DNA from: Bryobacteraceae bacterium
GTDB taxonomy: Bacteria > Acidobacteriota > Terriglobia > Bryobacterales > Bryobacteraceae
Direction of reading: 5' to 3'
Length of the DNA: 64,000 nt
Assembly: GCA_026129905.1 (NCBI GenBank)
Contig: JAHCHE010000020.1
Location: 62,001-126,000, forward strand
The position numbers and the translations under genes are program-made. The notes under the pieces are model-generated. The model had not been told where the DNA came from. It was given only the letters and a program-made list of their open reading frames with translations, and did no database searches. Below, one piece after another: positions 8,065 to 17,886 of the stretch. Position 1 is the first letter of the stretch; each line of letters opens with the position of its first letter.

Positions 8065-11000
8065 ATGGGTTACTTCACGTTCTACATCACGTCCGCGATC
8101 TTCATGGCGATGTATGCCGTGATCGCGTGGTTCGTGCCGTCCAAGCTGGGGCTCACCGGCATGGCCGAGAACATCGTGAGGACTACCCTGCTCGGTTTCG
8201 GTCTCTCTCTTTATGGCTCGCTGATCTGGTGGTACAACCGGCGCGGGCAGCGCAAGCAGGCAACCGCCGAAGCGCAGCGCGCCCAGGCCCCAGGCGCGGA
8301 GACTGAAATCGACTACCTGATCCGCCAGGCCGAAGCGCGATTAGCCTCCTCGCGCCAGAAGCGGGACGCCAAGCTGTCCGCGATTCCGGTCTTTTTCATC
8401 ATGGGCGAAAGCGGCTCGGCGAAGACCAGCGCGTTTATCCAATCCGGCGTCGAGCCGGAACTGCTTGCCGGGCAGATCTTTCAGGAGAGCGCCGTCGTTC
8501 CCACCCGGCCGGCGAACCTCTGGCTGGCTAAGCAGGTCGTTTTCATCGAGGCCGGCGGCCGCCTGCTTGTTGAGCCAAACCGGTGGACCTACCTTATCAA
8601 GCGCCTGCAGCCCGCCCGGCTCCGCCCCCTGTTCCGCAAGAAACAGCAGGCGGCCCGCGGCGTCGTCCTGTGCGTGGACTGCGAGTTGTTTCTCCGGCCC
8701 GGCGCCGAGGAAGCTCTCAGCGTCACGGCGCGCCGTCTGCACGAACGCCTCGGCGAGATCTCCCAGACCCTCGGCATACAGTTGCCTGTTTACGTTCTGT
8801 TCAACAAGCTCGACCGCATCCGCTTCTTCACCGAGTTTGTCGGCAATCTGGCCGACGAGGAAGTGCACCAGGCGCTGGGCGTCACGCTGCCGATGCGCCG
8901 CGGCGTTGAACAAGGCGTCTACGCCGAACAGGAGTCGCTCCGTCTCACCACCGCCTTCAACGAACTGTTCTACGCCGTGGCCGAGCGGCGTCCCCTGTTT
9001 CTGGCGCGAGAGGTTGACGACGGCAGGCTCGCCGCCGTCTACGAGTTTCCCCGCGAGTTCCGCAAGCTGCGCCGTTCCGTGGTCCGCTTTCTTGTCGACC
9101 TGGGACGTCCCAGCCAGTTGCGCGCCAACCCCTTCATCCGAGGGTTCTATTTTTCGGGCGTTCGCCCGGTGACGGTGAAGGAGGCGGCGCCGGTAGCCAA
9201 GGCGGCGCAGGACTTGGCCATGGTTGCCCGGCGCGGCGCCACCGGCATCTTCGGCCTCGATGCCGTGCCCGCCGAGACGCCTCTCGACGCCCCCGCCGCG
9301 CGCACCCGCCGCATCCCGCAATGGCTGTTCCTCGGGCGCCTGTTCAGCGACGTGATCCTCATGGACCGCGCCGCGATGGGCCTCAGCGGCAGCAGCGCCC
9401 GCACCGAACTGACGCGGCGGCTGATCCTGGGCGCCGCCTGCGCGCTGATCGCCGTCTGGTGCGTGGGGATGACCGTGTCCTTCTTCGGCAACCGCGCGCT
9501 GGAGAACCGGGTGCGGGCCGCCGCGCTGGCGATCTCGCAGGCCGAACAGGGCGGCGCGGCGCAGGAACTCCCTTCGCAGAACGCGCTCGAGCGGCTGGAC
9601 GCGTTACGGGAATCCGTTCAACTGCTCTCGCTGTACCGGCGCGAAGGTCCTCCCTGGCGGCTCCGCTGGGGCCTGTACGCCGGCAACGCCATCTATCCCA
9701 ACGCTCGCCGCCTGTATTTCGGACGCTTCCACCAGATTATGTTCGGCGCGACGCAGGCCTCGCTGCTCGACTGGCTGCGCAAGCTGCCCGTCAAGCCCGG
9801 ACCCGACGACGCCTACCAGCCGAGCTACGACACTCTCAAGGCCTACCTCATCACCACGTCGCATCCCGACAAAAGCACCCGGGAATTTTTGTCGCCGCTA
9901 CTCATGGAGCGCTGGCTCGCTTCGCGCGAAATCGACGCGGAGCGGCGGCGGCTCGCCCAAAACCAGTTCGACTTCTACAGTGAAGAACTTCGGCTGGGCA
10001 ATCCGTTCTCCAGCGACAACGACGGCGGGGCGATCGAGCGGGCGCGGTATTACCTCAGCCAGTTCAATGCCGCCGACAGCATCTACGCCTACATGCTTTC
10101 GGAAGCGAACCGGCAGAAGCCCGCGGTCAATTTCAACAAGCAGTTCCCTGGGTCCGCCGCTTACATCGCCAGCAACCGCGATGTCACCGGCGCGTTCACC
10201 GCCGAAGGATGGGTTTTCATGCAGGAGGCCATCCGCAACTATAAGCTCTTCTTCGGCGGCGAGAAGTGGGTGCTGGGCGAGCAGGCTTACGGCGATCTTG
10301 ACCCCGCCAAGCTGCTGCCCGAGTTGCAGGCGCGATATACCCGCGACTACATCGCCAACTGGCGCCAGTACCTGGCCACATCCCAGGTGGTCCGCTACCG
10401 CAGCGTTCCCGATGCCGCGCAGAAACTGAACCAACTCTCCAGCAACCAGTCCTACCTGTTGGGCCTGTTGTGCCTTGCCACCGTTCACACCGCCGCCGCC
10501 GCGGATGAGGCCAAGGCGCCCTACCAACCGGTCCACTTCGTCGAGCCGCCCGGCTGCCCGGACCGCTATGTGCGTGATTCCAACGCCGCATACATCAGCG
10601 CCCTCGGCAACCTCCAGGCCAGCATGGACCGCCTGGCGAAATCGTCCGGCAACGTCAACGTCGACGATTTTGCGCAACAGACGTTGATGGACGCGACGAA
10701 CGCCTACAAGGTCACCCGCCAGATCGCCCAAGGCTTCCGCATCGATCGCGAAGGCAACGTTCACGGGCTGGTGCAGAAACTGATGGAGGATCCGATCCGG
10801 CACGCTGAAGCGGTGTTGGGTTCGCTGGGACCAGCGCAACTGAACGCCGAGGGCAAGCGGTTCTGCGTCGAGTTCATGGACTTGACCCGCAAATATCCTT
10901 TTAATACCGCCTCGAAAATCGACGCCTCGCTCCAGGAAATCAACGCGATATTCCGCCCCGGCGAAGGCCGCCTCTACACGTTCTACGAGGCGGATCTGAA

Positions 11001-11565
11001 GAACCACCTGGAGAAAGCGGGCGGCCAGTACGTGCGCAAGGCCGAGGCCCGCGTGAAGGTTACTGACAACTTCCTACGCTTTTTCAACCGGGCGATGAAG
11101 TTCAGCGAGGCGCTCTACGCGGGAGGGGCCCGCGACGCGCGCATCGCATATTCCATGACCACCCTGCCCGCCGAAGGGCTCCAGGGCATTACGCTGACCC
11201 TGGACGACCAGGCGCTGAAGGGCACGGGGAAGGGCGGCGATCAACGCGAGTTCACCTGGCCCGGCGCGGGAAAGCCGGGCGCGCGCCTTGCCGGCAACCT
11301 GGGCGCCGGCGACTTCGCTTTTATCACGTATGACGGCCTCTGGGCGGCCTTCCGGTTCTTCGGCGATGCGGACCGCTTCCAGCCCTCGGGCGCCGGGTAC
11401 ATGCTCGAGTGGGTCCCGCGCCAGGGCCAGTCCGCGCAGCCCATCCGGCTCGAAAGCGGCAAGGCGCTGACGCTGCCGTTCCTGCTCGACCTCCGCGGCG
11501 CGCCCCCCGTGTTTCAGAAGGACTACCTCTCGGGGTTCGACTGTGTCGCCGAAGTCGCCCAGTAG
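8065..11565 (+). CDS. tssM: T6SS membrane-complex protein TssM (IcmF family)
   Basis: TssM spans the inner membrane and periplasm and forms the T6SS trans-envelope channel with TssL and TssJ. At 1166 residues it has the usual size. Two N-terminal membrane segments (about 5-25 and 38-56) are followed by a cytoplasmic GTPase-like domain with the P-loop GESGSAKT (residues 114-121), where Ala replaces the usual Gly before Lys, and an NKLDRIRFF G4-like motif. A third membrane helix lies near 452-474, then a large periplasmic region ending in the C-terminal IcmF domain. No tssJ lipoprotein gene lies next to it. ATG 8065 sits directly after AAGGA, which is unusually close. Confidence 0.95.
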   Translation: MGYFTFYITSAIFMAMYAVIAWFVPSKLGLTGMAENIVRTTLLGFGLSLYGSLIWWYNRRGQRKQATAEAQRAQAPGAETEIDYLIRQAEARLASSRQKRDAKLSAIPVFFIMGESGSAKTSAFIQSGVEPELLAGQIFQESAVVPTRPANLWLAKQVVFIEAGGRLLVEPNRWTYLIKRLQPARLRPLFRKKQQAARGVVLCVDCELFLRPGAEEALSVTARRLHERLGEISQTLGIQLPVYVLFNKLDRIRFFTEFVGNLADEEVHQALGVTLPMRRGVEQGVYAEQESLRLTTAFNELFYAVAERRPLFLAREVDDGRLAAVYEFPREFRKLRRSVVRFLVDLGRPSQLRANPFIRGFYFSGVRPVTVKEAAPVAKAAQDLAMVARRGATGIFGLDAVPAETPLDAPAARTRRIPQWLFLGRLFSDVILMDRAAMGLSGSSARTELTRRLILGAACALIAVWCVGMTVSFFGNRALENRVRAAALAISQAEQGGAAQELPSQNALERLDALRESVQLLSLYRREGPPWRLRWGLYAGNAIYPNARRLYFGRFHQIMFGATQASLLDWLRKLPVKPGPDDAYQPSYDTLKAYLITTSHPDKSTREFLSPLLMERWLASREIDAERRRLAQNQFDFYSEELRLGNPFSSDNDGGAIERARYYLSQFNAADSIYAYMLSEANRQKPAVNFNKQFPGSAAYIASNRDVTGAFTAEGWVFMQEAIRNYKLFFGGEKWVLGEQAYGDLDPAKLLPELQARYTRDYIANWRQYLATSQVVRYRSVPDAAQKLNQLSSNQSYLLGLLCLATVHTAAAADEAKAPYQPVHFVEPPGCPDRYVRDSNAAYISALGNLQASMDRLAKSSGNVNVDDFAQQTLMDATNAYKVTRQIAQGFRIDREGNVHGLVQKLMEDPIRHAEAVLGSLGPAQLNAEGKRFCVEFMDLTRKYPFNTASKIDASLQEINAIFRPGEGRLYTFYEADLKNHLEKAGGQYVRKAEARVKVTDNFLRFFNRAMKFSEALYAGGARDARIAYSMTTLPAEGLQGITLTLDDQALKGTGKGGDQREFTWPGAGKPGARLAGNLGAGDFAFITYDGLWAAFRFFGDADRFQPSGAGYMLEWVPRQGQSAQPIRLESGKALTLPFLLDLRGAPPVFQKDYLSGFDCVAEVAQ

Positions 11566-11600
11566 CTTCAACGCTCTCGCTGTTCGGCTGCCCGGCGGCG

Positions 11601-11640
11601 GGACGTACGTCCGTGGATGAGCGGACCTTCATAGAAGGTC
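11601..11640. repeat. Two perfect inverted repeats between tssM and the PsbP-like gene
   Basis: Positions 11601-11612 read GGACGTACGTCC, a perfect 12-base palindrome. Positions 11624-11640 form a second perfect inverted repeat, GACCTTC-ATA-GAAGGTC. Neither is followed by a T-run, so an intrinsic terminator is unlikely. They could be an operator or an RNA hairpin tuning the downstream gene, whose start is 23 bases away. Confidence 0.5.
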
Positions 11641-11663
11641 GAGGCACAGAGGAAGGGGATCCG

Positions 11664-13301
11664 ATGAAGATTGTCTTGAAGCTGGGCGTCGTCGCCTTCG
11701 CCATTCTCGCGATCGTCTATGCCGTGAAGACCCTCAACCAGCCCGGCCGCACACAGATCCACATCGCGGACGACCGCGAACCGGATCAGCCGTCGCCCAG
11801 CCCCTTTCCCGGGTCGGCGCCGGCCGCGGAGCCTTGGTCCGGGGCGGATGCGCCGCGTCCTTCGCCGCCCGCCAACCCGTCCGCCGCCCCTGGTTGGGTG
11901 ACCCACGAAGACCCGAACGGCTTCCGCGTTCAGCACCCGTCAGGCTGGAGAATCGAAACCGCCGGCGCCAGGGGCGTCGCCGTCCGCGACGACCGCAGCG
12001 GAGCGTTCGCGGTCGTGCGGCCGGTCTTCGCCTCCCATCGAGCCAGCGCCCTCGCCTGGATCCGCCAGAGCGGCTGGGGCGATCCCGGCCTGATGCCCGG
12101 CGCCTCGCTCATCTCCGCCACGCAGTTGAGCCGCTCGCCCGACCAGGCCAGAGGCGTCGCAACCTATCAGACTCGCGGCGGGCTGGGCCGCGCCGTCATT
12201 CTGTGCGTCATGTTCGACGGGCCCGGCACGTTGTATGGCATCGGCGCGCCGGAACGTGACTTCGACGCTCTCAAACAGGACCTGGTCCGAATCGTCCAGT
12301 CGTTCTCGTTCACCGCCGCGCAGCAATCCCCCGGCGGGCAGGTTGCCCCCGGCGAGCCGGCGATTTCGTTCACGAAGTTCTCCGATCCGCGCGAAAACGC
12401 CTTCACCACCGCCGTTCCCTCTGGCTGGCAGGTGAATGGCGGAACCATGCGGCTCAGCGCCACCGATGTCCGCCACTTTGTCCACGCTGCGTCCCCCGAC
12501 GGAATGACGGTCGCTATCGGCGATGCGGACATCCCGCCTTTCGTGCTGCCCAACGAGACGATGAACTGGACCGGCTTCACCGAAGGCCGCTGGTACCAAA
12601 CCATGGACGGAACCAAGATGATGGTCCGCCGCTTTGTCCCGGGCCTGGCATTCGCCCGCGAATATGCCGCCTCCACCCTCGCTCGCGGCGCCGGTGGACT
12701 CGAGCTGTTGGACCAGCGCGAGCGCCCCGAGCTCGCCCAATCCGTCAATGCCCTGAGCGGCGGACTCGCCCAGACGACCCTCTCGTTTGGCGAAGTTTCT
12801 TTTAAGCTGTCCCGGGACGGAGTCCAGACAGCCGGTTATTGCCTCGCCGGCACGGAGATGATCAGCATGGCCGGCACGGGCGTTTGGACCGTCCGCCACC
12901 TGTACAACTTCGTCGCGCCCGAGCCGAAAGTGGCGTTGGCCTCCTCCGTACTCACCCGCATGATCCAGTCCGTCGAGATCAATCCTCAATGGTTTGCCGC
13001 CCAGCAGGGTACCACCGCGGCCGTGAGCCGGATTGTCACCGAGACGAACAACCACATCTCGCGCGTGCAAAGCCAGTCTTACTGGAACGCCCAGCGCAGC
13101 GCCGACCGCCGCTCCCGCCAGTTCTCCGACACGATCCGGGGCGTGCAGCGGGTCCAGGATCCGAACACCGGCCAGGAGTACGAAGCGGTCGCCGGCAGCA
13201 ACTATTATTGGCGCGCCGCCGGATCCGACCAACCCTTCGGCACGGACGCCTCCGACGTCCCCCGCTACATTGACGTTACCCCGCTGCTGATCGTCGAATA
13301 G
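11664..13301 (+). CDS. Membrane-anchored protein with two PsbP/DcrB-like domains
   Basis: A 545-residue protein of unknown function at the end of the tssK-tssL-tssM unit. An uncleaved signal-anchor (about residues 3-22) is followed by a Pro/Ser-rich linker (to about 75) and a first PsbP/DcrB-like domain (78-217: WVTHEDPNGFRVQHPSGWR through IVQSFSF). A second, related domain starts at 233 (FTKFSDPRENAFTTAVPSGW). The C-terminal 110 residues hold a QSYWNAQRSADRRSRQFSD helix and a DPNTGQEYEAVAGSNYYWR segment seen in many exported bacterial proteins. I start at ATG 11664, after GGAAGGGG and giving a proper anchor; the longer frame reads into tssM out of phase. The DcrB fold is also used by soluble Eag chaperones of T6SS effectors, but this protein should face the periplasm, so that is only an analogy. 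Confidence 0.75.
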   Translation: MKIVLKLGVVAFAILAIVYAVKTLNQPGRTQIHIADDREPDQPSPSPFPGSAPAAEPWSGADAPRPSPPANPSAAPGWVTHEDPNGFRVQHPSGWRIETAGARGVAVRDDRSGAFAVVRPVFASHRASALAWIRQSGWGDPGLMPGASLISATQLSRSPDQARGVATYQTRGGLGRAVILCVMFDGPGTLYGIGAPERDFDALKQDLVRIVQSFSFTAAQQSPGGQVAPGEPAISFTKFSDPRENAFTTAVPSGWQVNGGTMRLSATDVRHFVHAASPDGMTVAIGDADIPPFVLPNETMNWTGFTEGRWYQTMDGTKMMVRRFVPGLAFAREYAASTLARGAGGLELLDQRERPELAQSVNALSGGLAQTTLSFGEVSFKLSRDGVQTAGYCLAGTEMISMAGTGVWTVRHLYNFVAPEPKVALASSVLTRMIQSVEINPQWFAAQQGTTAAVSRIVTETNNHISRVQSQSYWNAQRSADRRSRQFSDTIRGVQRVQDPNTGQEYEAVAGSNYYWRAAGSDQPFGTDASDVPRYIDVTPLLIVE

Positions 13302-13357
13302 GCGCCCGTCGCCGCCGGTTTTTCCGGCCGGTGAGGTGGTCTTGACTCGCGACCCGC

Positions 13358-14680
<1,323 letters not shown>

Positions 14681-14766
14681 CTATCGCCACCATTGTGGCA
14701 CACCGGCTGGAATTCTCCCGGCATCGGCCTCGGGAGCGTTCTCCGGGGCAGAGAGTATCGGATAGC

Positions 14767-16005
14767 TTAGGACACGATGGCTTCCACCGGCGCCGGATCG
14801 TGGGGAACGACCACGATGCCCGATTCGGTGACGTGATATCCCTTCTCCCGGTCCTGCTCCGGGTGGAAACCGATCACGCTTCCCTCCGGAACCGTGGCGC
14901 CGGAATCGATGATCGCCCGCCGGATACGCGCGTAGCGCCCCACCTGCGCGTTATGCAGCAGGATGGTGTCCTGCACGTCGCAATAGCTGTTGATGCGCAC
15001 CCCGGGCGATAGGATACACCGGACGATTTTCCCACCGGATACAATGCAGCCCGGCGATACGATGGAATCGAGCGCGACGCCCATCCGGCGGCCTTCGTGC
15101 GCGAACACGAACTTCGCCGGCGGGCTCTGCGCCGGACGCGTGCGGACGGGCCACTTGCTGTCGTAGAGGTTCAGTTCCGGCGTCACCGAAACCAGGTCCA
15201 TATTCGCGTCGTAGTAGGCGTCCAGCGTTCCCACATCGCGCCAGTACCGCGCCGCTTTCTGGTTCAGGTCGTGGAAATCGTACGCCACCACTCGCGTCGT
15301 CTCGATCAGCCGCGGCAGAACGTCGTGGCCGAAATCGTGGCTCGACTCGCTGTCTTCGGCGTCCTCCCGCAGCGCGTTCAACAGCGCCGCCGTCCGGAAC
15401 ACGTAGACCCCCATCGAGGCGCTCAGCATGTTCGGATTGAAGATCGACGGCGACGGGTTGCCGTGTTTCGGCTTCTCCTCGAAACCCGTTATCCGGTAAT
15501 CGTCTTCGATCTCGACGATGCCGAACCGCCACGCCTCGCCCGGATCCACCTGGATCGTGGCGATGGTGACGTCCGCCCGGTACGTCTGGTGCCACTCCAG
15601 GATTTCGCGGTAATCCATTTTGTAAATGTGATCGCCAGATAGGATCAGCACGTGCTCGGGCTTTTCGGCCACGATGCTCTCGATGTTCTGGTACACCGCG
15701 TCCGCCGTGCCCAGATACCAGCCCTCGTGCACCCGTTTCATCGGAGGCACCACCTCGATGAACTCGCCGATGTCGCCCGAGAAGATGTCCCAGCCGTCGC
15801 GCACGTGACGCGTCAGTTCCAGCGCCTTGTATTGGGTGAGGACAAAAATCCGGCGAATGTCGGAGTTGACGCAATTCGACAGGGTGAAGTCGATGACGCG
15901 ATAGCTGCCCCCGAACGGCACCGCCGGCTTCGCCGTGTGCCGCGTGAGCGGGTGCAGACGCTCGCCGGCGCCCCCCGCCAACAGAATGCCGAGCGTATTA
16001 TGCAT
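14767..16005 (-). CDS. glgC: Glucose-1-phosphate adenylyltransferase
   Basis: GlgC makes ADP-glucose from ATP and glucose 1-phosphate, the committed step of bacterial glycogen synthesis. The 412-residue protein begins with the nucleotide-binding GILLAGGAGERLHPLT, followed by KPAVPFGGSYRVIDFTLSN, LILSGDHIYKMDY and GFEEKPKHGNP. Its C-terminal left-handed beta-helix contains repeated short turns (SIVSPGCIVSGG, SPGVRINSYCDVQD). No other glg gene is in the window. The AGAGGA site lies unusually close to the ATG at 16005. Confidence 0.96.
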   Translation of the reverse strand: MHNTLGILLAGGAGERLHPLTRHTAKPAVPFGGSYRVIDFTLSNCVNSDIRRIFVLTQYKALELTRHVRDGWDIFSGDIGEFIEVVPPMKRVHEGWYLGTADAVYQNIESIVAEKPEHVLILSGDHIYKMDYREILEWHQTYRADVTIATIQVDPGEAWRFGIVEIEDDYRITGFEEKPKHGNPSPSIFNPNMLSASMGVYVFRTAALLNALREDAEDSESSHDFGHDVLPRLIETTRVVAYDFHDLNQKAARYWRDVGTLDAYYDANMDLVSVTPELNLYDSKWPVRTRPAQSPPAKFVFAHEGRRMGVALDSIVSPGCIVSGGKIVRCILSPGVRINSYCDVQDTILLHNAQVGRYARIRRAIIDSGATVPEGSVIGFHPEQDREKGYHVTESGIVVVPHDPAPVEAIVS

Positions 16006-16087
16006 TCCTCTTTAATGAGTTATAGCAAACGGTCGCGGTTACCTCTAGTCCGCTTCTGGGGGCGCCGGCCAGCCGGCGAGCGTTCCG

Positions 16088-17260
16088 TCACCTCTCCTCG
16101 AGATATCGGGTCAATTCGTCCGCCCGGAAGCAGTGCGCAAAGGCCGTTTCCCGGCTTATCCGCCCGGATCGGACCAGTTCCGCCAGCGACTGCTCCATGG
16201 TGAACATCCCCTCGTGCCGTCCCATCGCCACCTGCGAACGGAGCTGCTGGTCTTGCCCCCGGCGGATCAGGTTCTTGATCGCGTCCGTGCCGATCATGAT
16301 CTCCACCGCCGGGTAGCGGCCCCTGCCGTCCGCCGCCGGCGCCAGTTGCTGCGCGATGATGGCCAGCAGCGCCAGCGAGAACTGGAGGCGGATCTGCGGC
16401 TGGTTGCCCGTCGGGAACGAATCGAGGATCCGCGACACGGTTTGCGCCGTGTCGTTGGTATGAAGGGTCGAGAACACCAGGTGGCCGGTCTCCGCCGCCG
16501 TCAGCACCGTCCCGATCGTCTCCGGATCGCGCATCTCGCCCACCAGGATCACGTCGGGCGACTGCCGCAACACGCTGCGCAGCGTCCCGGCGAAATCCGG
16601 CGCGTCCCGGCCCACCTCGATCTGCTCCACCACCGATCGCCGGTTCGCGTGGTGGAACTCGATCGGGTCCTCGATGGTGACGATGTGATCGCGCCGCGCG
16701 CCATTGATCATGTCGATCAGCGCCGCCAGGGTTGAACTCTTGCCGGAACCCGTCGGCCCTGTTACCAGAACCAGGCCCTGGCGCCGTTCCGTCAGCCGCC
16801 CCAGCCCCGCCGGCATGTTCAGCGATTCCAGGCTCGGTATGCGGTGCGGCAGCAGCCGGATCGCGCCCGCCAGCGTGCCGCGCTGGTAGTGGATGTTCGC
16901 CCGGAACCTCCCGATCCCTTCCTGCGCGAAACCGAAGTCCACGAACCGCTTTTTCAGTAGCTCCTCATATTGCGCCGCGTTGAGCAGCGGCAGCAGCAAC
17001 GACCGGATGTCGTCGCCCGACAAGTCGGGGCCGCTCGCGAACATCAGCGCCCCAGTAACCCTCATGACAGGCGCCGCCCCGGCGATCAGCAACAGGTCGG
17101 AAGCGTTCAGCCGCGCGGCGGCCGCCAGCAGTTCCACCAACGCGCCCCCGGCGCCCTGATTCGAGACGCCCTGTTGCGCGCGCTCCGCCTTGGTCCCGCC
17201 GGGAGCGGCCTTGTTCAACTGTTCGACGATCCGAGCCAGTTCGCTGTCGTAGCCGGCCAC
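16088..17260 (-). CDS. pilT: PilT-family pilus retraction ATPase
   Basis: PilT hexamers power retraction of type IV pili. The 390-residue protein has the PilT/VirB11 layout: an N-terminal PAS-like domain (about 45-130), Walker A GPTGSGKSST, the Asp box around HIVTIEDPIEF, Walker B DVILVGEMRDPETI and the His box FSTLHTNDTAQTVSRI. It has about 40 extra N-terminal residues rich in Ala/Gly. The start is a GTG at 17260, since no in-frame ATG lies upstream before a stop. No pilB, pilC or pilin gene is nearby. It follows the GNAT gene by 15 bases and is probably co-transcribed with it. Confidence 0.93.
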   Translation of the reverse strand: MAGYDSELARIVEQLNKAAPGGTKAERAQQGVSNQGAGGALVELLAAAARLNASDLLLIAGAAPVMRVTGALMFASGPDLSGDDIRSLLLPLLNAAQYEELLKKRFVDFGFAQEGIGRFRANIHYQRGTLAGAIRLLPHRIPSLESLNMPAGLGRLTERRQGLVLVTGPTGSGKSSTLAALIDMINGARRDHIVTIEDPIEFHHANRRSVVEQIEVGRDAPDFAGTLRSVLRQSPDVILVGEMRDPETIGTVLTAAETGHLVFSTLHTNDTAQTVSRILDSFPTGNQPQIRLQFSLALLAIIAQQLAPAADGRGRYPAVEIMIGTDAIKNLIRRGQDQQLRSQVAMGRHEGMFTMEQSLAELVRSGRISRETAFAHCFRADELTRYLEER

Positions 17261-17275
17261 GGCTTAATCATACTT

Positions 17276-17842
17276 CTACCCTCCGGCGAAGCGCCGAACA
17301 ACCGGCCGGGTCGGCGAGCGCCGCGCCGCCTCTTCGAAGCGGGCTTTCCGGAAAGCCGACGCCAGCCCCGTGAACGCGAACACGTCCGGCATTGCGCCTT
17401 TCTCCGGCTCGACCGGATAGCCCTCGACGATCTCCGCGCCGTGCCGTCGCGCGAACTCCACGGCCGCCTCGAGCAACCGTACCGTTAGTCCCTTGCGCCG
17501 ATATGGCTTCGCGACGAAAAAGCACACCACCGACCACACCGGCTTCTCGTCCACTGGCTTCAGCACACGCGACCCCGCCAGCCGGGGAAAGTCTTCCCGC
17601 GGGCCGATCGAGCACCACGCCGCCGGTTCGCCTTTCACGTAACCGATCAGTCCCGGCGTTCCGCCGGAGTCGATAAGCTTCTTCATCGCCCGGCGATTCC
17701 CCCCGCCCTTCTGCTTATCGAACTGCGCCCGGCTGAACCGCCAGTACATGCACCAGCACCCGCCGCAGGCGCCGCGCTTGCCGAACAGTTTCTCGAGATC
17801 CTTCCACCGGTCCGCCGTCGCCGGGTGAACTTCCAGACGCAT
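17276..17842 (-). CDS. GNAT-family N-acetyltransferase
   Basis: A 188-residue GNAT-fold protein; the substrate cannot be told. The acetyl-CoA binding region is PYRRKGLTVRLLEAAVEFAR (about 113-132), preceded by the beta-strand VWSVVCFFVA. A cysteine-rich motif near the N-terminus, GACGGCWCMYWRF, recurs in one subgroup of GNAT proteins. It lies 15 bases upstream of pilT on the same strand and is divergent from the sulfatase, with 44 bases between the starts. Confidence 0.85.
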   Translation of the reverse strand: MRLEVHPATADRWKDLEKLFGKRGACGGCWCMYWRFSRAQFDKQKGGGNRRAMKKLIDSGGTPGLIGYVKGEPAAWCSIGPREDFPRLAGSRVLKPVDEKPVWSVVCFFVAKPYRRKGLTVRLLEAAVEFARRHGAEIVEGYPVEPEKGAMPDVFAFTGLASAFRKARFEEAARRSPTRPVVRRFAGG

Positions 17843-17886
17843 GGCGCTAGTTTACATGCCGGTGAACCGAGAGAGAGAATACCGCT

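Noticed and set aside
11409-11663. N-terminal extension of the PsbP-like gene overlapping tssM
   Set aside because: It is tssM read in another phase; the anchor helix and ribosome site fit ATG 11664.
13311-13335. CCGG-TTTTT-CCGG as a terminator between the PsbP-like gene and eno
   Set aside because: The arms are only four bases and no T-run follows the stem on either strand.
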